From assembly GCA_007361935.1 (NCBI GenBank), contig CP041667.1, forward strand, positions 2,260,501 through 2,324,500: a DNA stretch of 64,000 nt, given 5' to 3'. This DNA is from Lachnospiraceae bacterium KGMB03038 (lineage in GTDB: Bacteria; Bacillota; Clostridia; Lachnospirales; Lachnospiraceae). Positions 29,102-37,998 of the stretch are shown here, piece by piece. How positions within the stretch are numbered: position 1 is the stretch's first letter; every line of letters starts with the position of its first letter. A program made the position numbers and the translations under genes. The notes under the pieces are model-generated. The model saw only the letters and a program-made list of their open reading frames with translations. It was not told the DNA's origin and searched no databases.

Positions 29102-30511
29102 TCAGAATGGAAGCTCCATCTGTTCCGGCACCGGCGTAAATCCTTCCGGGATTTTTTCCGTCCCGTTGCCGCTGTCCGTTGCCGGTTCTGTCCGTGCGTT
29201 TTCCCGTTCCCATCCTTTCTGCCTGCCGTACCCGGCAAACATCCGGGGGTTGGAGAAATAATTCCAGCCAGTGATGCACTGGTTCATTATCTCGTTGATT
29301 TCCCGTATCTCCCATTGTTTCGGCTCGTCAAAGTCATGGTTCAGGGCTTCTTTGTAAAGCTGTTTGGAGCAGACGGTATCGCCGGGGTAGCTGTCAAGGA
29401 AAGCCTGTATCATACCGGCCTTGGTGTCCTCCGGCATGAAGTCCCGCTGGTGTTCCTTTAAATGGCGCACCATTTCCGGGCTGAATGTCAGCTTCCACCT
29501 GCCGCTCCTGTAAATCTCCATCGCTTCCGCCCATACCTGATTCAGATAGGCTCTGGAAGCGGCTTCGTCCTCTAAAATGTGTGTTTCCGCCTGTTCCGGG
29601 CATACCTGTATAGGAATGAAGCGGCGGTTTCCTGAACGGTCAAGGGGCAGGAAGTCAAGGGCATTGGATGTCCCGCCGAACACGCACTGCCTTGGACGGT
29701 CTGCCGGGTGGGTTTCATAGGGTATCTTGTAGACTTCCTTCTGGCGGCTCAAAAATGACTTGATTTCCTCTATGCTCCTGGCGTTTGCGGTGGCAATCAT
29801 CTCCGACATCTCGATTATCCAGTGGCCTTGGAGTTTGCGGTATACGTTGTCATCGTCCAGCTTCCGCAGGTCATCGGAGAACCACTCGTCTTTGACTGCC
29901 AGCAGGCGGAAGAAGGTGGACTTCCCGGCTCCCTGCCCGCCCACCAGACAGAGCATGACTTCAAACTTGCAGCCGGGGGAAAATGCCCGGTGGATGGCTC
30001 CCAACAAAAACAGGCGCAGGGATTGGAAAGTATACTCGTCCTCACCGGCTCCCAGAAAGTGACGCAGGCAGGAGCGTATCCGTTCGGTTCCGTCCCATGT
30101 CAGGCCGTTTAAATAATCCCGGACAGGGTGGTAGCTGTTCTCATCGGCGGCAAGGGCGGCGGCGTCCTGTATCTTTTTCTCGCTTGTCAGGCCATAGGTC
30201 TTTTCCAGATACAGCCGGATATATTTCATGTCCGTGTCGGTCATGGGGCTTCCGGCAGTTCTTTTGTAGCCGATTGGCTTTAAAATATCGGTGCGGTCGG
30301 TCAGCAGGTTGTAGGCAACCGCCCCGGAAAGGAGCGGGTCGCACTGGAACACGGTCAGGCAGTTGCTCATGCTGTTGCGGAAGCCGCCTTTTTCGGTGGT
30401 TTCCAGCATGGCCTTCACTTCCTCAACGCTCCGGGGCGGCTCTGCGCTGTCTGCCATGTTCGCTGTTTCCTGCCGTATCTGGGGCGGTAAATTCTGCCAT
30501 CCGTCTTTCAA
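29102..30511 (-). CDS. Virulence-associated E (VapE) family helicase-like ATPase
   Basis: 469 aa. Walker A GGQGAGKST near residue 200, followed by the VapE core (DKxxYRKLQGHWIIEMSEM, then RRFIPIQV). VapE proteins are superfamily 3-like helicases paired with primases in satellite and mobilizable elements. It overlaps the primase gene by 89 bp; together they probably drive element replication. C-terminal ~45 residues are low-complexity. Confidence 0.88.
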   Translation of the reverse strand: MKDGWQNLPPQIRQETANMADSAEPPRSVEEVKAMLETTEKGGFRNSMSNCLTVFQCDPLLSGAVAYNLLTDRTDILKPIGYKRTAGSPMTDTDMKYIRLYLEKTYGLTSEKKIQDAAALAADENSYHPVRDYLNGLTWDGTERIRSCLRHFLGAGEDEYTFQSLRLFLLGAIHRAFSPGCKFEVMLCLVGGQGAGKSTFFRLLAVKDEWFSDDLRKLDDDNVYRKLQGHWIIEMSEMIATANARSIEEIKSFLSRQKEVYKIPYETHPADRPRQCVFGGTSNALDFLPLDRSGNRRFIPIQVCPEQAETHILEDEAASRAYLNQVWAEAMEIYRSGRWKLTFSPEMVRHLKEHQRDFMPEDTKAGMIQAFLDSYPGDTVCSKQLYKEALNHDFDEPKQWEIREINEIMNQCITGWNYFSNPRMFAGYGRQKGWERENARTEPATDSGNGTEKIPEGFTPVPEQMELPF

Positions 30512-31070
30512 GGTTCCTCACTTCCTTTCCGTGTCCTGTGATAAGGGCTGCCCGCTCCTGAATGTCCCCGGAGAGAAGCACGTCCATCAGGTATTCCACC
30601 CGGCTCATGTTCTGCAGGGCTTCCACAAACCGGGGGTTCCACGCTTCATCCGGCTGGCGTGGGGCGTATTCCTCCTTCCAGCGGCGCAGGAGATGGTAAT
30701 AGTCGGACAGCACCCGGAAGCAGTGCCGCTCCATGTGCCTGAATTTCTGTTCCTCCGTTTCTTTTCGCAAGCGTGGCCTTATGGGCTGCTTTTTGCCGTT
30801 CCTCCCATCCTCATAAGGGATAGAGAAGTCCTGTGCCAGCATAAGGGCGGCTTCTTTGCTGCTGATACCATGGAGCCGGGAAACAAAATCTATCACGTCC
30901 CCGGTGGCTCCGCAGCCGAAACAGTAAAAGCGGCGGTCAACCTTCATGCTTGGGTTCTTATCGTTGTGGAACGGGCAGACGCACATCCCGTTCCGGTTTA
31001 CTTTGATTCCATAACGCTCCGCAGCCTGCCTTGTGGTGACGGACTGCTTCACGGCTTCAAATACGTTCAA
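30423..31070 (-). CDS. CHC2 zinc-finger DNA primase-like protein
   Basis: 215 aa. Zinc finger CVCPFHND...FYCFGCGATGDVIDFV as in DnaG; only the zinc-finger part and a helical tail are present, with no TOPRIM core. Start TTG 31070 is chosen because GGAGG lies 9 nt upstream; the frame is open to 31130 but has no ribosome site there. Works with the VapE helicase, probably in initiation. Confidence 0.82.
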   Translation of the reverse strand: MNVFEAVKQSVTTRQAAERYGIKVNRNGMCVCPFHNDKNPSMKVDRRFYCFGCGATGDVIDFVSRLHGISSKEAALMLAQDFSIPYEDGRNGKKQPIRPRLRKETEEQKFRHMERHCFRVLSDYYHLLRRWKEEYAPRQPDEAWNPRFVEALQNMSRVEYLMDVLLSGDIQERAALITGHGKEVRNLERRMAEFTAPDTAGNSEHGRQRRAAPER

Positions 31071-31087
31071 TAGGCGTTCCCTCCTGA

Positions 31088-31136
31088 TAATGAAAAAGGC
31101 ACCTGCCAGCGATTTCAAATCACAAAACAAGTGCCT
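31088..31136 (-). terminator. Terminator after the element C relaxase gene
   Basis: AGGCAC...GTGCCT stem (about 31093-31136) followed by TTTTTC on the minus strand, right after the relaxase stop codon. Separates mobilization from replication genes. Confidence 0.65.
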
Positions 31137-31138
31137 GT

Positions 31139-32728
31139 TTAAAGTTCCATATTCTGTTGTTTCTGTGTCCGGGGCGGCTTCTGTTTCCCTGCCTGCTCCT
31201 GCCGGATGCGTTCCTGCCGCCCTTTCAGGCTCTCCTGTACGGATGGTTTCTTCCCCGGCTCGGCGGTCTGGCGGTACTGCTCGGATGGCAAAACCTGATT
31301 CAGCCAGTGGCGCACGTCACGCAGCACCTTCACATCTGCCTGAACCGCTTCCAGTTCCTTCTTTTGTCCGGGCAGGGCGGCGGCAAGCTGTTCCCGTTCC
31401 GCTTCCAAATCTTTGCGGGAGTAGGAATTGCCTTTCAGGTTGGCTTTCAAATACCGGATGGCGGCATTATAAGCGTCCAGTTCCTCCCGGTGGCTCTCCG
31501 CAAACTTCTCCTTTTTCTTCTTCCAGCCGATGGCGGCATACTCCGCATGGACTGGCTTGGCGGCTTCGTATTTGTCAATGTAGGAGAGCATGGTATTGAT
31601 GGCTTTTATCCGCTTCTCGCTTTTTTTCATGCTCCCCATGACGGAAACAGCGGTCTGGCCGATTTCATCCAGCCGGGTGTCAAGGCTCTCCACGGTGGAG
31701 ATTCCCTTTTTCCGCAGGAAGTCCATCGCCGCCTGCACTTTATTGTAATCGGCAACGGTTCCTTTCAGCTTCCCTCTGGAAGTCCAGTCGGCACGTTCCC
31801 CACTCCGCTGTTCCAGATACCGGAATAACAGTTCCGGGAGTGTCGGCTCCTTCGCCTGCTCCAATGCTTCCAGTAATACAGCCTTTTTCTCTTTTAAGTC
31901 AGACAGCCATCCCTTTAGGCTCCGTACCATCTGCCGGATGGACTGCATGAGCCGGTTGGCGGTTTTGATGTCCCGGTTCAGATTGCCGATGTTGGTCTGG
32001 ATTCCTTTCTTCTCCATCTGGCAGGCGGCCGCTCCCATGTGGACGGTAGGGATTTGGTCAATCCCCTGTCGGGCATAGGAGCGCAGGTCAAGCCGTTCCG
32101 GGCGGTCATTGGCTTCCAGATAGCGGTTGGCCGTGTCCGCCCATCCCTGCCGCCAGATTTCGGCGTACTTCCGGTTGTTCCAGTCTACTGTGTTCTCCTT
32201 ATGGCTTTTCCATCTGCCGGACGCAAGCCGGATGCGCTCCCCGTTCTTGTCAAGGTCGTACACTTTACGGCTCTTGGGGAGCCATTTGCCTTTTTCGTCC
32301 ATCGCCCGCATGGTGAGCAGGATATGGGCGTGTGGGTTGCCGTCCCCCTTGTCATGGATGGCAAAGTCGGCAATCATGCCTTTGGAAACAAAAAACTCCC
32401 GGCAGTAGTCACGGATAAGGTCGGCGTACTGTCCCGGCGGGATTTCCCTTGGGATGGCAAGCACGAATCTCCGGGCAAGCTGGGAGTTCCATTGTTTTTC
32501 CTGCGCTTCGGCTGAGTTCCATAAAGTATTGCGGTCTGCAAACTCCGGCGGCACATGGGGCGGGAGCATGATTTCTTTGTGGGTGACTTCGTTCTTGTAG
32601 GGATAGTATTTCTGTTCCTGGTCATATTCAGAGAACAGCTTCTCGCCGCTCTGGTAGGCGGCGGCAGAAACAGCGGATTCATTGTTGCTCCGCTTGATGA
32701 TGGTGATTTTACAATGCGGGCATGGCAA
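31139..32728 (-). CDS. MobA/MobL (MobQ-type) relaxase of element C
   Basis: 529 aa. N-terminus PCPHCKITIIKRSNNESAV with AAYQSGE (catalytic Tyr) and the HUH site DGNPHAHILLTMR, as in MobA/MobL relaxases. Long charged C-terminal coiled coil. MobQ relaxases nick RSF1010-type oriT sites; a matching site is at 34060-34105. Confidence 0.92.
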   Translation of the reverse strand: MPCPHCKITIIKRSNNESAVSAAAYQSGEKLFSEYDQEQKYYPYKNEVTHKEIMLPPHVPPEFADRNTLWNSAEAQEKQWNSQLARRFVLAIPREIPPGQYADLIRDYCREFFVSKGMIADFAIHDKGDGNPHAHILLTMRAMDEKGKWLPKSRKVYDLDKNGERIRLASGRWKSHKENTVDWNNRKYAEIWRQGWADTANRYLEANDRPERLDLRSYARQGIDQIPTVHMGAAACQMEKKGIQTNIGNLNRDIKTANRLMQSIRQMVRSLKGWLSDLKEKKAVLLEALEQAKEPTLPELLFRYLEQRSGERADWTSRGKLKGTVADYNKVQAAMDFLRKKGISTVESLDTRLDEIGQTAVSVMGSMKKSEKRIKAINTMLSYIDKYEAAKPVHAEYAAIGWKKKKEKFAESHREELDAYNAAIRYLKANLKGNSYSRKDLEAEREQLAAALPGQKKELEAVQADVKVLRDVRHWLNQVLPSEQYRQTAEPGKKPSVQESLKGRQERIRQEQAGKQKPPRTQKQQNMEL

Positions 32729-32759
32729 GAGTACGTCCTCCTTTCTCCCGGATTCGGGG

Positions 32760-32796
32760 CAAAAAAATAGCAGGATACCTTTTCAGATTTCCTGCT
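32760..32796 (-). terminator. Terminator after the RlmA/TlrB-like gene
   Basis: AGCAGGA (32769-32775) pairs with TCCTGCT (32790-32796), followed by ATTTTTTTG on the minus strand, 75 bp after the methyltransferase stop. Confidence 0.8.
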
Positions 32797-32870
32797 TGGG
32801 TGTGCCGTTGATGGGCGGCGGGTTATTTAATTTTTTAATAGTTTGTCAATTCGACAAATTGAAATTGAAT

Positions 32871-33704
32871 TTATAATTTCCCTGCAAATATCTCTGCATC
32901 AATAGTGATTTCTTTTGTTTTTTTTAAATCTATTCCATCTTTATTTACACAAAACAGTAGTGGAGTCATATCCGCAAAGGTTTTTATTTCCTCGGATGTC
33001 ATTGTATACGTTGCTGAAACTTTCTTGTGATAAACAACGGAATACTTCTTTTGGAAATAATCTACGACAGCCGCATTAGAATATTGATTGCTTTTCAATT
33101 GTTCTTTTGCCGTCTCTCGAAGCTCCTTAAGATGAGCATTTCCCGGAATTACCTTAATTACATAACCGCCTTCTTTCAAAACTCTGTTAAATTCGGAATA
33201 GTTAGCAGGAGTAAAAATATCTAATATGCAATCTATCCTTTTGTCTTTTATGGGCATTTCTTCCAAATTTCCCACAAACCATTTGATAGAATTACTGAAA
33301 TCACTTTTTGCTGCAAGCTGAACAGCATCTTTAGAAATATCAAATGCAATAATTTCTTTATCACCTGATACTTCTTTTATCTGCTTTGAATAATATCCTT
33401 CACCGCAGCCAATATCAAGTATTGTATCAATGCTGCTAAAGCTTTTTATAAGCTGCACCACTTCATTCAGGATATGTGAATAATAGCCTTTTTCTAAAAC
33501 CTCCCGCCTAATTTGAAAAGTCTCTCTGCTATAATGTTTTGAAGATTTTGTTCCTACAGCAAAGTTCACATAACCCGTTTTTGAAATATCGAAACAATGA
33601 TGATTAGAACAAAATAAACTTTTTTGTTTCAATTTTAAATCTGTTTTACATATAGGACATTGAAAAACTTTTTCACTGTCACTAAATCTAAGTATTTTAT
33701 TCAT
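32871..33704 (-). CDS. RlmA/TlrB-like 23S rRNA (guanine-N1) methyltransferase
   Basis: 277 aa. N-terminal zinc finger (Cys16, Cys19, Cys32, Cys37: CPIC...FCSNHHC) and class I SAM fold (ILDIGCGEGYYS near residue 95), the plan of RlmA(I) and RlmA(II)/TlrB enzymes that methylate G745 or G748. TlrB contributes to tylosin resistance. It is A/T-rich, has its own terminator and follows a macrolide-arrest leader peptide, so a resistance role fits better than housekeeping; drug range is inferred. CGGAGG precedes the ATG. Confidence 0.82.
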   Translation of the reverse strand: MNKILRFSDSEKVFQCPICKTDLKLKQKSLFCSNHHCFDISKTGYVNFAVGTKSSKHYSRETFQIRREVLEKGYYSHILNEVVQLIKSFSSIDTILDIGCGEGYYSKQIKEVSGDKEIIAFDISKDAVQLAAKSDFSNSIKWFVGNLEEMPIKDKRIDCILDIFTPANYSEFNRVLKEGGYVIKVIPGNAHLKELRETAKEQLKSNQYSNAAVVDYFQKKYSVVYHKKVSATYTMTSEEIKTFADMTPLLFCVNKDGIDLKKTKEITIDAEIFAGKL

Positions 33705-33781
33705 TATTCCCTCCGTTATTACATTACTTGCCCAATAAGCGAGCTATGCAATACGGATTCACCGCAACATAACCCGCGGTG

Positions 33782-33808
33782 TTATCTTAATCTCATATGC
33801 GCTGTCAT
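33782..33808 (-). CDS. Leader peptide MTAHMRLR, macrolide-arrest type
   Basis: Eight codons (MTAHMRLR, stop), start 5 nt after GGAGGTG. The closing R-L-R is the +x+ arrest motif; the peptide resembles the ErmD leader (MTHSMRLR) and the Msr leaders (MTASM-). Between it and the methyltransferase is a stem CACCGC/GCGGTG. Likely couples macrolide-stalled ribosomes to expression of the RlmA/TlrB-like gene. Confidence 0.82.
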   Translation of the reverse strand: MTAHMRLR

Positions 33809-34059
33809 ATTCTCACCTCCAAACTCCGATTTGTCACCGGCTCCATTATACGCTATCTCATAAAAAAAGTATAGCCGAATTTCAGCAAACTTGTCAGATG
33901 GAAACAACTTGCAACGCAAGATAATTCCGGGCGGCAAGTCCACAAAGGGGTAGCTGGCGTAAGCCAGCGCAGGGGAAGGGTAACTTCCCCTGTGATGATT
34001 GGAGCAGATTGAAAATCTACGGAAATCATCTGCTGTCCGCAGGACGCCTCCGGCAGGGC

Positions 34060-34105
34060 GCAATGCACCACTTCCCGAAGTGGTGTATAATTGCGCCCTC
34101 TTTCA
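34060..34105 (+). other. Candidate oriT of element C (RSF1010/R1162 type)
   Basis: Inverted repeat CACCACTTC (34066-34074) / GAAGTGGTG (34077-34085) followed by TATAATTGCGCCCTC. RSF1010/R1162 oriT has an inverted repeat followed by TAAGTGCG-CCCT with the nick after TGCG; here the expected nick is between 34095 and 34096. It matches the MobQ relaxase at 31139-32728. It lies in the 33830-34140 intergenic region, which also has other small hairpins. Confidence 0.75.
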
Positions 34106-34140
34106 GAGGGGCAGTCCACGGGTTGCGGCTCTGAAAGCGA

Positions 34141-34461
34141 TTATGACCGTTCCCGGTCTGGCTCTTTTCTCTTGGGATGTGGCTTTTTCGTCCTCGCCTG
34201 TGCCTTGGCTTCGGCAAGCCTGCGCCGGATGGAATTGTCCCGATTCTGGATAAACCGCTGCTTCGTATCAGCGATAAAGCGGCGGCACTCCGGCTCCGGG
34301 ATGGCGTCCAGCTTTCGGATGGTATTCTCCACAATATCCCTTGTCTGCCGGTCACGGATAACCGGCACGATTTCTTTCAGCCCCGCAAGGGTGTCCTCTT
34401 TTGTACCGGCGGCGTACTGATAGACCATGGCCAACTCGTCTTTAGAAAAATTCATCTTCAT
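34141..34461 (-). CDS. Small conserved mobilizable-element protein, unknown function
   Basis: 106 aa, start ATG 34461, 7 nt after GGAGGG. Helical N-terminus (FSKDELAMVYQYAAGTKEDTLAGL) and very basic end. The pattern is reminiscent of transfer-assisting TTRAP proteins but is not a clear match. ATGA overlap with the DUF3847 gene upstream; last gene of a four-gene run starting at 35284. Confidence 0.65.
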   Translation of the reverse strand: MKMNFSKDELAMVYQYAAGTKEDTLAGLKEIVPVIRDRQTRDIVENTIRKLDAIPEPECRRFIADTKQRFIQNRDNSIRRRLAEAKAQARTKKPHPKRKEPDRERS

Positions 34462-34757
34462 TCTGCGCCCTCCTTCTCTGTGCCGTTTCCGGCAAACACT
34501 TTTTCCATAAGCTGACGGGTGCTGTCTTTGTGGAACAGCAGCTTCAAGAATAGACTGACCTGTTCATCCGTGATGGCTTCTGGGTGGGGAAGGTAGCTTT
34601 CCAGCATGGCGGCTCTGGTGCAAAGCCGGTGCGTCCGTTCCTTCCGGGTCAGCGCCTTGGCCTGATGGGTCAGACGCTTTTCCTCCTGTTGCGCCCAGCG
34701 CAGCTTCTTTTCCGTTTTCTCTATCTCCTGATTGAGTGCTTCCAGCTTTTCATTCAT
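34458..34757 (-). CDS. DUF3847 family protein
   Basis: 99 aa. N-terminal coiled coil and the DUF3847 signature KERTHRLCTRAAMLESYLP. Family found in MobQ-type mobilizable elements; function unknown. ATGA overlap on both sides. Confidence 0.8.
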   Translation of the reverse strand: MNEKLEALNQEIEKTEKKLRWAQQEEKRLTHQAKALTRKERTHRLCTRAAMLESYLPHPEAITDEQVSLFLKLLFHKDSTRQLMEKVFAGNGTEKEGAE

Positions 34758-35092
34758 AAGCGGCTGTCCTCCTTCTTGGGAATGAGTACATATATCTTGT
34801 TGGGTTCCCCGAAGCCCTGACGCACCCGCAGTATCAGTCCGGCGTCCTCCAATTCATTCAGGGAACGCTTCACGGTCATGGTGCTGCGGGCAAGTGCCGC
34901 CGCCAGTTCCACGATGGGGAAATGGATAAATAAAATCCCGTTGGTGTCCTCTATGCCGGACAGGAAAACAATATCCAACATCCGGGCGTACATGACCTTG
35001 GCGGTGCTGCTGATCGGGAGCCGCAGCATGGCTCTCGGCAGCGGCATACAGGGCGGCAGGGTGGTGTCTGCGGTCATAAATTCAACTTCCAT
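34754..35092 (-). CDS. Short replication initiator A (RepA_N-like) protein
   Basis: 112 aa. PLPRAMLRLPISSTAKVMYARMLD and STMTVKRSLNELEDAGLILRV match the RepA_N winged-helix domain, but the C-terminal domain of full RepA proteins is absent. It may act as an initiator fragment or a regulator. Confidence 0.75.
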   Translation of the reverse strand: MEVEFMTADTTLPPCMPLPRAMLRLPISSTAKVMYARMLDIVFLSGIEDTNGILFIHFPIVELAAALARSTMTVKRSLNELEDAGLILRVRQGFGEPNKIYVLIPKKEDSRL

Positions 35093-35284
35093 TCAATCGG
35101 TGTCCTCCTTTACTTTTCGTTTTGAGCGTTTGGAAAGATAATGGGGGCAGTCCACAATGACCGCCCGGAAACTCTGCTTGCAAGTACGCTGACATTTCCG
35201 GCAAAGGTCGTTGTACGTTACCCGCCCCCGTTCATTGAGGAAGAAGGACAGTTCCAGCTTCCTCTTTTTCGGCATTCTCGGCAT
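35093..35284 (-). CDS. Small Cys-containing basic protein, unknown function
   Basis: 63 aa; NDLCRKCQRTCKQSF and DCPHYLSK could form a zinc site; both ends very basic. GGAGG lies 4 nt before ATG 35284. Adjacent to the RepA-like gene in the same run. No function known. Confidence 0.65.
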   Translation of the reverse strand: MPRMPKKRKLELSFFLNERGRVTYNDLCRKCQRTCKQSFRAVIVDCPHYLSKRSKRKVKEDTD

Positions 35285-35817
35285 GGTGCCTCCTTAAACA
35301 AAAATCCGCCCATTTCAGCCGTAACAGCCGCAATAGACGGATAGCAGATTTTAGTGTCGTGTTTCGGGGCGATTTTCAGGGAAAAAGCGGCCATAGAACC
35401 GCCCGGAAATCCCCTGTAGTATTACGGATAGGGTAGACTACGCCCTATCGGATTGTTGTGTTTCGGTATCAATTCGGTGTTCATTTTCGCCGGTTCTCCC
35501 TGATGTCGTTCCTGCCCCTGGCTCTCACAACGGCGTTTCGCTCCCTTTGGTACGCTCGTTGCGGTCAGGGTTCCTCCATTTCCCTGCCGCAAGTCGTTGC
35601 GCTACATCGCCGGGGAGCATATCCCATACAGGCCGGTCATTCGATTGGAATAATCCATCGATGAACTACCTGTATCATAGAACATTTTTGTTCCCTGTGC
35701 CGTATATCCACAAAGTAGGATTTCGGGGCGAAAAACGGAAATTTCCACGATTATGGAAAGTATGGTATAATCCAGTTAGCGGCAGGAAAACAGCCGCCGG
35801 AAAGGAGTGAGCGCCCT
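35285..35817. other. Intergenic region with the promoter of the regulator gene
   Basis: 533 bp without a supported gene. At its right end is a -10 box TATAAT (35766-35771) overlooked by a dyad TTTCC-acgattat-GGAAA (35742-35759), placed between -35 and -10, a likely operator for the downstream HTH protein. Small palindromes near 35420-35455 (GATAGGGTAG...CCCTATC) are otherwise unexplained. Confidence 0.55.
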
Positions 35818-36630
35818 ATGCTGAAAGCGACTACCATACAGGAACGCCTTTGGGAGTTACGCAAGGATAAAGGCTTAAATTTGGAAGAACTGGCGCAGCA
35901 AACCGGCATTTCAAAGTCAGCCCTCGCCAGTTATGAAGCCAACGACAATAAGGAAATCAACCACGGCAACCTTGTCACGCTGGCGGATTTTTATGAGGTA
36001 TCTCTTGATTATCTGTTCTGCCGGACAGAAAACCGGGAGCAGATAAACACGCCCCTGATGGAACTGCACCTGAATGATGAAATGGTGGCGCTGCTAAAGA
36101 GTGGCCGTATCAACAACCGGCTCCTGTGTGAGATTGCTACCAACGATAAATTTGAGCAGCTTATGACCGACACGGAGATATACATAGACGGTCATGCAAC
36201 CTCCACCTTTCGCACCCTGTATGAGACTTTGGAAGAACAGCGGCAGACCATCATCCAGAAATACAAGCAGGCGGAAAATGATTTCTATTCAAAGACCATC
36301 CTTGCCGCAGAGGTAAAGGAAGAAGATTTCTTCTGCCATGTGACGCACAAAACATGGGACGCCATTCTCCATGACATACGAAAAGCCCATGAACATGACA
36401 TTGACAGCACGCCGGATTACTCTGCCGCAAAGAAAGTGGCGATGGATATTCGGAAAGCCATTCAATCCTCCGGGGATTATCTGGGAAAGGTGTGGGCGGT
36501 CATTTTCAATACGCTCGGCCTTGACTTTTACAAGCTGCCGCCGGATGAACAGAAGATATTAAAAAAGATATTGTCAAAAGCGCCGAACATCAAAAACAGC
36601 CCCTTCAACTTCCGGCGCAAGAGAAAATGA
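35818..36630 (+). CDS. XRE-family regulator with long C-terminal domain (element C)
   Basis: 270 aa, AAAGGAG before ATG. HTH in residues 8-65 (IQERLWELRKDKGLNLEELAQQ...SKSALASYEA), then a ~200-residue helical domain. Divergent from the rep genes. Probably represses element C functions through the dyad in its own promoter region. Confidence 0.88.
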   Translation: MLKATTIQERLWELRKDKGLNLEELAQQTGISKSALASYEANDNKEINHGNLVTLADFYEVSLDYLFCRTENREQINTPLMELHLNDEMVALLKSGRINNRLLCEIATNDKFEQLMTDTEIYIDGHATSTFRTLYETLEEQRQTIIQKYKQAENDFYSKTILAAEVKEEDFFCHVTHKTWDAILHDIRKAHEHDIDSTPDYSAAKKVAMDIRKAIQSSGDYLGKVWAVIFNTLGLDFYKLPPDEQKILKKILSKAPNIKNSPFNFRRKRK

Positions 36631-36633
36631 AAA

Positions 36634-36678
36634 CTGCCGTTGTGGGAAGGAGTGTTCCTGCAACGGCAGCGTCTTTTA
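36634..36678 (+). terminator. Terminator between convergent genes
   Basis: CTGCCGTTG (36634-36642) pairs with CAACGGCAG (36661-36669), followed by GTCTTTTA; serves the regulator gene and possibly the convergent membrane protein gene. Confidence 0.75.
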
Positions 36679-37494
36679 TTCGCCGGTATATGCAATTTCT
36701 ATCTCATAGCCGCCATCCTCATAGTAGGTGTGGAAAGAATAGTCCCCGATTTGTAAATCTCCCTCTGTGACAGGGTAGAAAGTCTTTTCCTCGGCGTCAT
36801 AAATTACAGCTTCGTCTAAAAATTCATCTTCAACGGTAGTCAGGATTTCCCGGATACAATCATCACAAAAATGCGTTTTCATTTTGTGGGCGCTCACAAT
36901 CCCTCGCCCTGGGTCTATGGAAGCGGTGGCGCTGTCCATGTTGGGATTTGACATCATCATCAAATGGGCTTCGCTGATTTCATCGTAACCAGAGGTAATC
37001 ATTGTGCCGCCCCTTTCCCGTTGGCTCTCAATCGGTTCGGTTTTATCGAATATCTCCAGCCCATAGGCTTCGCCGGTATTCAGGAAAACCAGATTGATAC
37101 GCTCCGGGAAGCCCCGTTCCAGACAGCAGCCGTCAGCCGTATTCGGGATATAGCGGATAAGATTTTCAATGTCTTGTCCGTACTGGCTGTACACTAAATC
37201 ATGCCGGATGGTCTGGGTGATTTCCTCGTATTCATCATCGGTGGCCGTTGCCATGTAAGTAGCGACTGTTCCTAAAAAATCTTCCATCTCTTTCTGGTTT
37301 CGATGGCTCGTCCAGATATTCCCCGCCATGATACTGATTGAGATAAAAGCGAATGTGACAGCCCCTATCATAAAACCGCCATAAAGCAGGGAGCGCTTGT
37401 CATGCTGGCTCAAATGCTTTTTGTCCATATCCAGTTCATCATCTTCCCAGAAATCCAGCCAACTGTCCCGCAATTTTCTCCATACATTCTTCAT
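36676..37494 (-). CDS. Membrane-anchored protein of unknown function
   Basis: 272 aa, ATG 37494 after GGAGG. Cytoplasmic N-terminus, one membrane helix (LLYGGFMIGAVTFAFISISIM) and a ~200-residue outer domain with two Cys pairs (DGCCLERG; FCDDCIRE). Next to regulators at the right of element C; no recognised family. A sensor or surface function is a guess. Confidence 0.65.
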   Translation of the reverse strand: MKNVWRKLRDSWLDFWEDDELDMDKKHLSQHDKRSLLYGGFMIGAVTFAFISISIMAGNIWTSHRNQKEMEDFLGTVATYMATATDDEYEEITQTIRHDLVYSQYGQDIENLIRYIPNTADGCCLERGFPERINLVFLNTGEAYGLEIFDKTEPIESQRERGGTMITSGYDEISEAHLMMMSNPNMDSATASIDPGRGIVSAHKMKTHFCDDCIREILTTVEDEFLDEAVIYDAEEKTFYPVTEGDLQIGDYSFHTYYEDGGYEIEIAYTGE

Positions 37495-37513
37495 ATCAGT
37501 ACCCTCCAACAAG

Positions 37514-37534
37514 CTATAAGCTAATATCTTATAG
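37514..37534. promoter_or_regulatory. Perfect dyad between divergent genes (operator candidate)
   Basis: CTATAAG-ctaatat-CTTATAG, 20 bp upstream of the membrane protein gene and in the region shared with the divergent HTH gene at 37623. Probably bound by that HTH protein. Confidence 0.6.
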
Positions 37535-37622
37535 TCTATCAGAAGCTATTGAAAACGGCAATCATATTATAGTCTTAAAGTGTACAGAATGATAACTGAT
37601 AGCTAATAGATGGGTGTGGACT

Positions 37623-37946
37623 ATGGAAAAGAACGGATTAGGAAAGCGTATCAACGCAGTAAGGAAAGACCGGGGCTTAACTGCTGACCGGCTCTCGGAA
37701 ATGTGCAATATCAACGCTACTTATCTCCGACAGATTGAGGGCGGCGTGAAAATGCCCAGCCTGCCGGTATTCATAGACATTTGCAAGGCTCTGAAAATCT
37801 CGCCGGATTATCTTCTGCAAGACGAATTGGAAGAAAATGAAATCAGTACCATCCGGGAGATAGAAGCACTCTGGGAAGAAGTTTCTCCCAGCAAACAGGC
37901 GCTTGCACTTGCCATGATAAAAGCGGCGTTGGAGCATAAGGAGTAG
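37623..37946 (+). CDS. XRE-family repressor (element C)
   Basis: 107 aa. HTH in LGKRINAVRKDRGLTADRLS...NATYLRQIEGGVKMPSLPV, then an acidic tail. ATG 37623 is used; GTG 37614 is an in-frame alternative and neither has a strong ribosome site. Divergent from the membrane protein gene. Confidence 0.85.
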   Translation: MEKNGLGKRINAVRKDRGLTADRLSEMCNINATYLRQIEGGVKMPSLPVFIDICKALKISPDYLLQDELEENEISTIREIEALWEEVSPSKQALALAMIKAALEHKE

Positions 37947-37947
37947 C

Positions 37948-37975
37948 AAAACAGCCAGCCGGGAACGGCTGGCTG
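37948..37975 (-). terminator. Terminator after the lipoprotein gene
   Basis: CAGCCAGCC (37952-37960) pairs with GGCTGGCTG (37967-37975), with TTTTGC following on the minus strand; lies between convergent genes and may work both ways. Confidence 0.75.
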
Positions 37976-37998
37976 AAAAACTTTCAGCATAATGAAGA

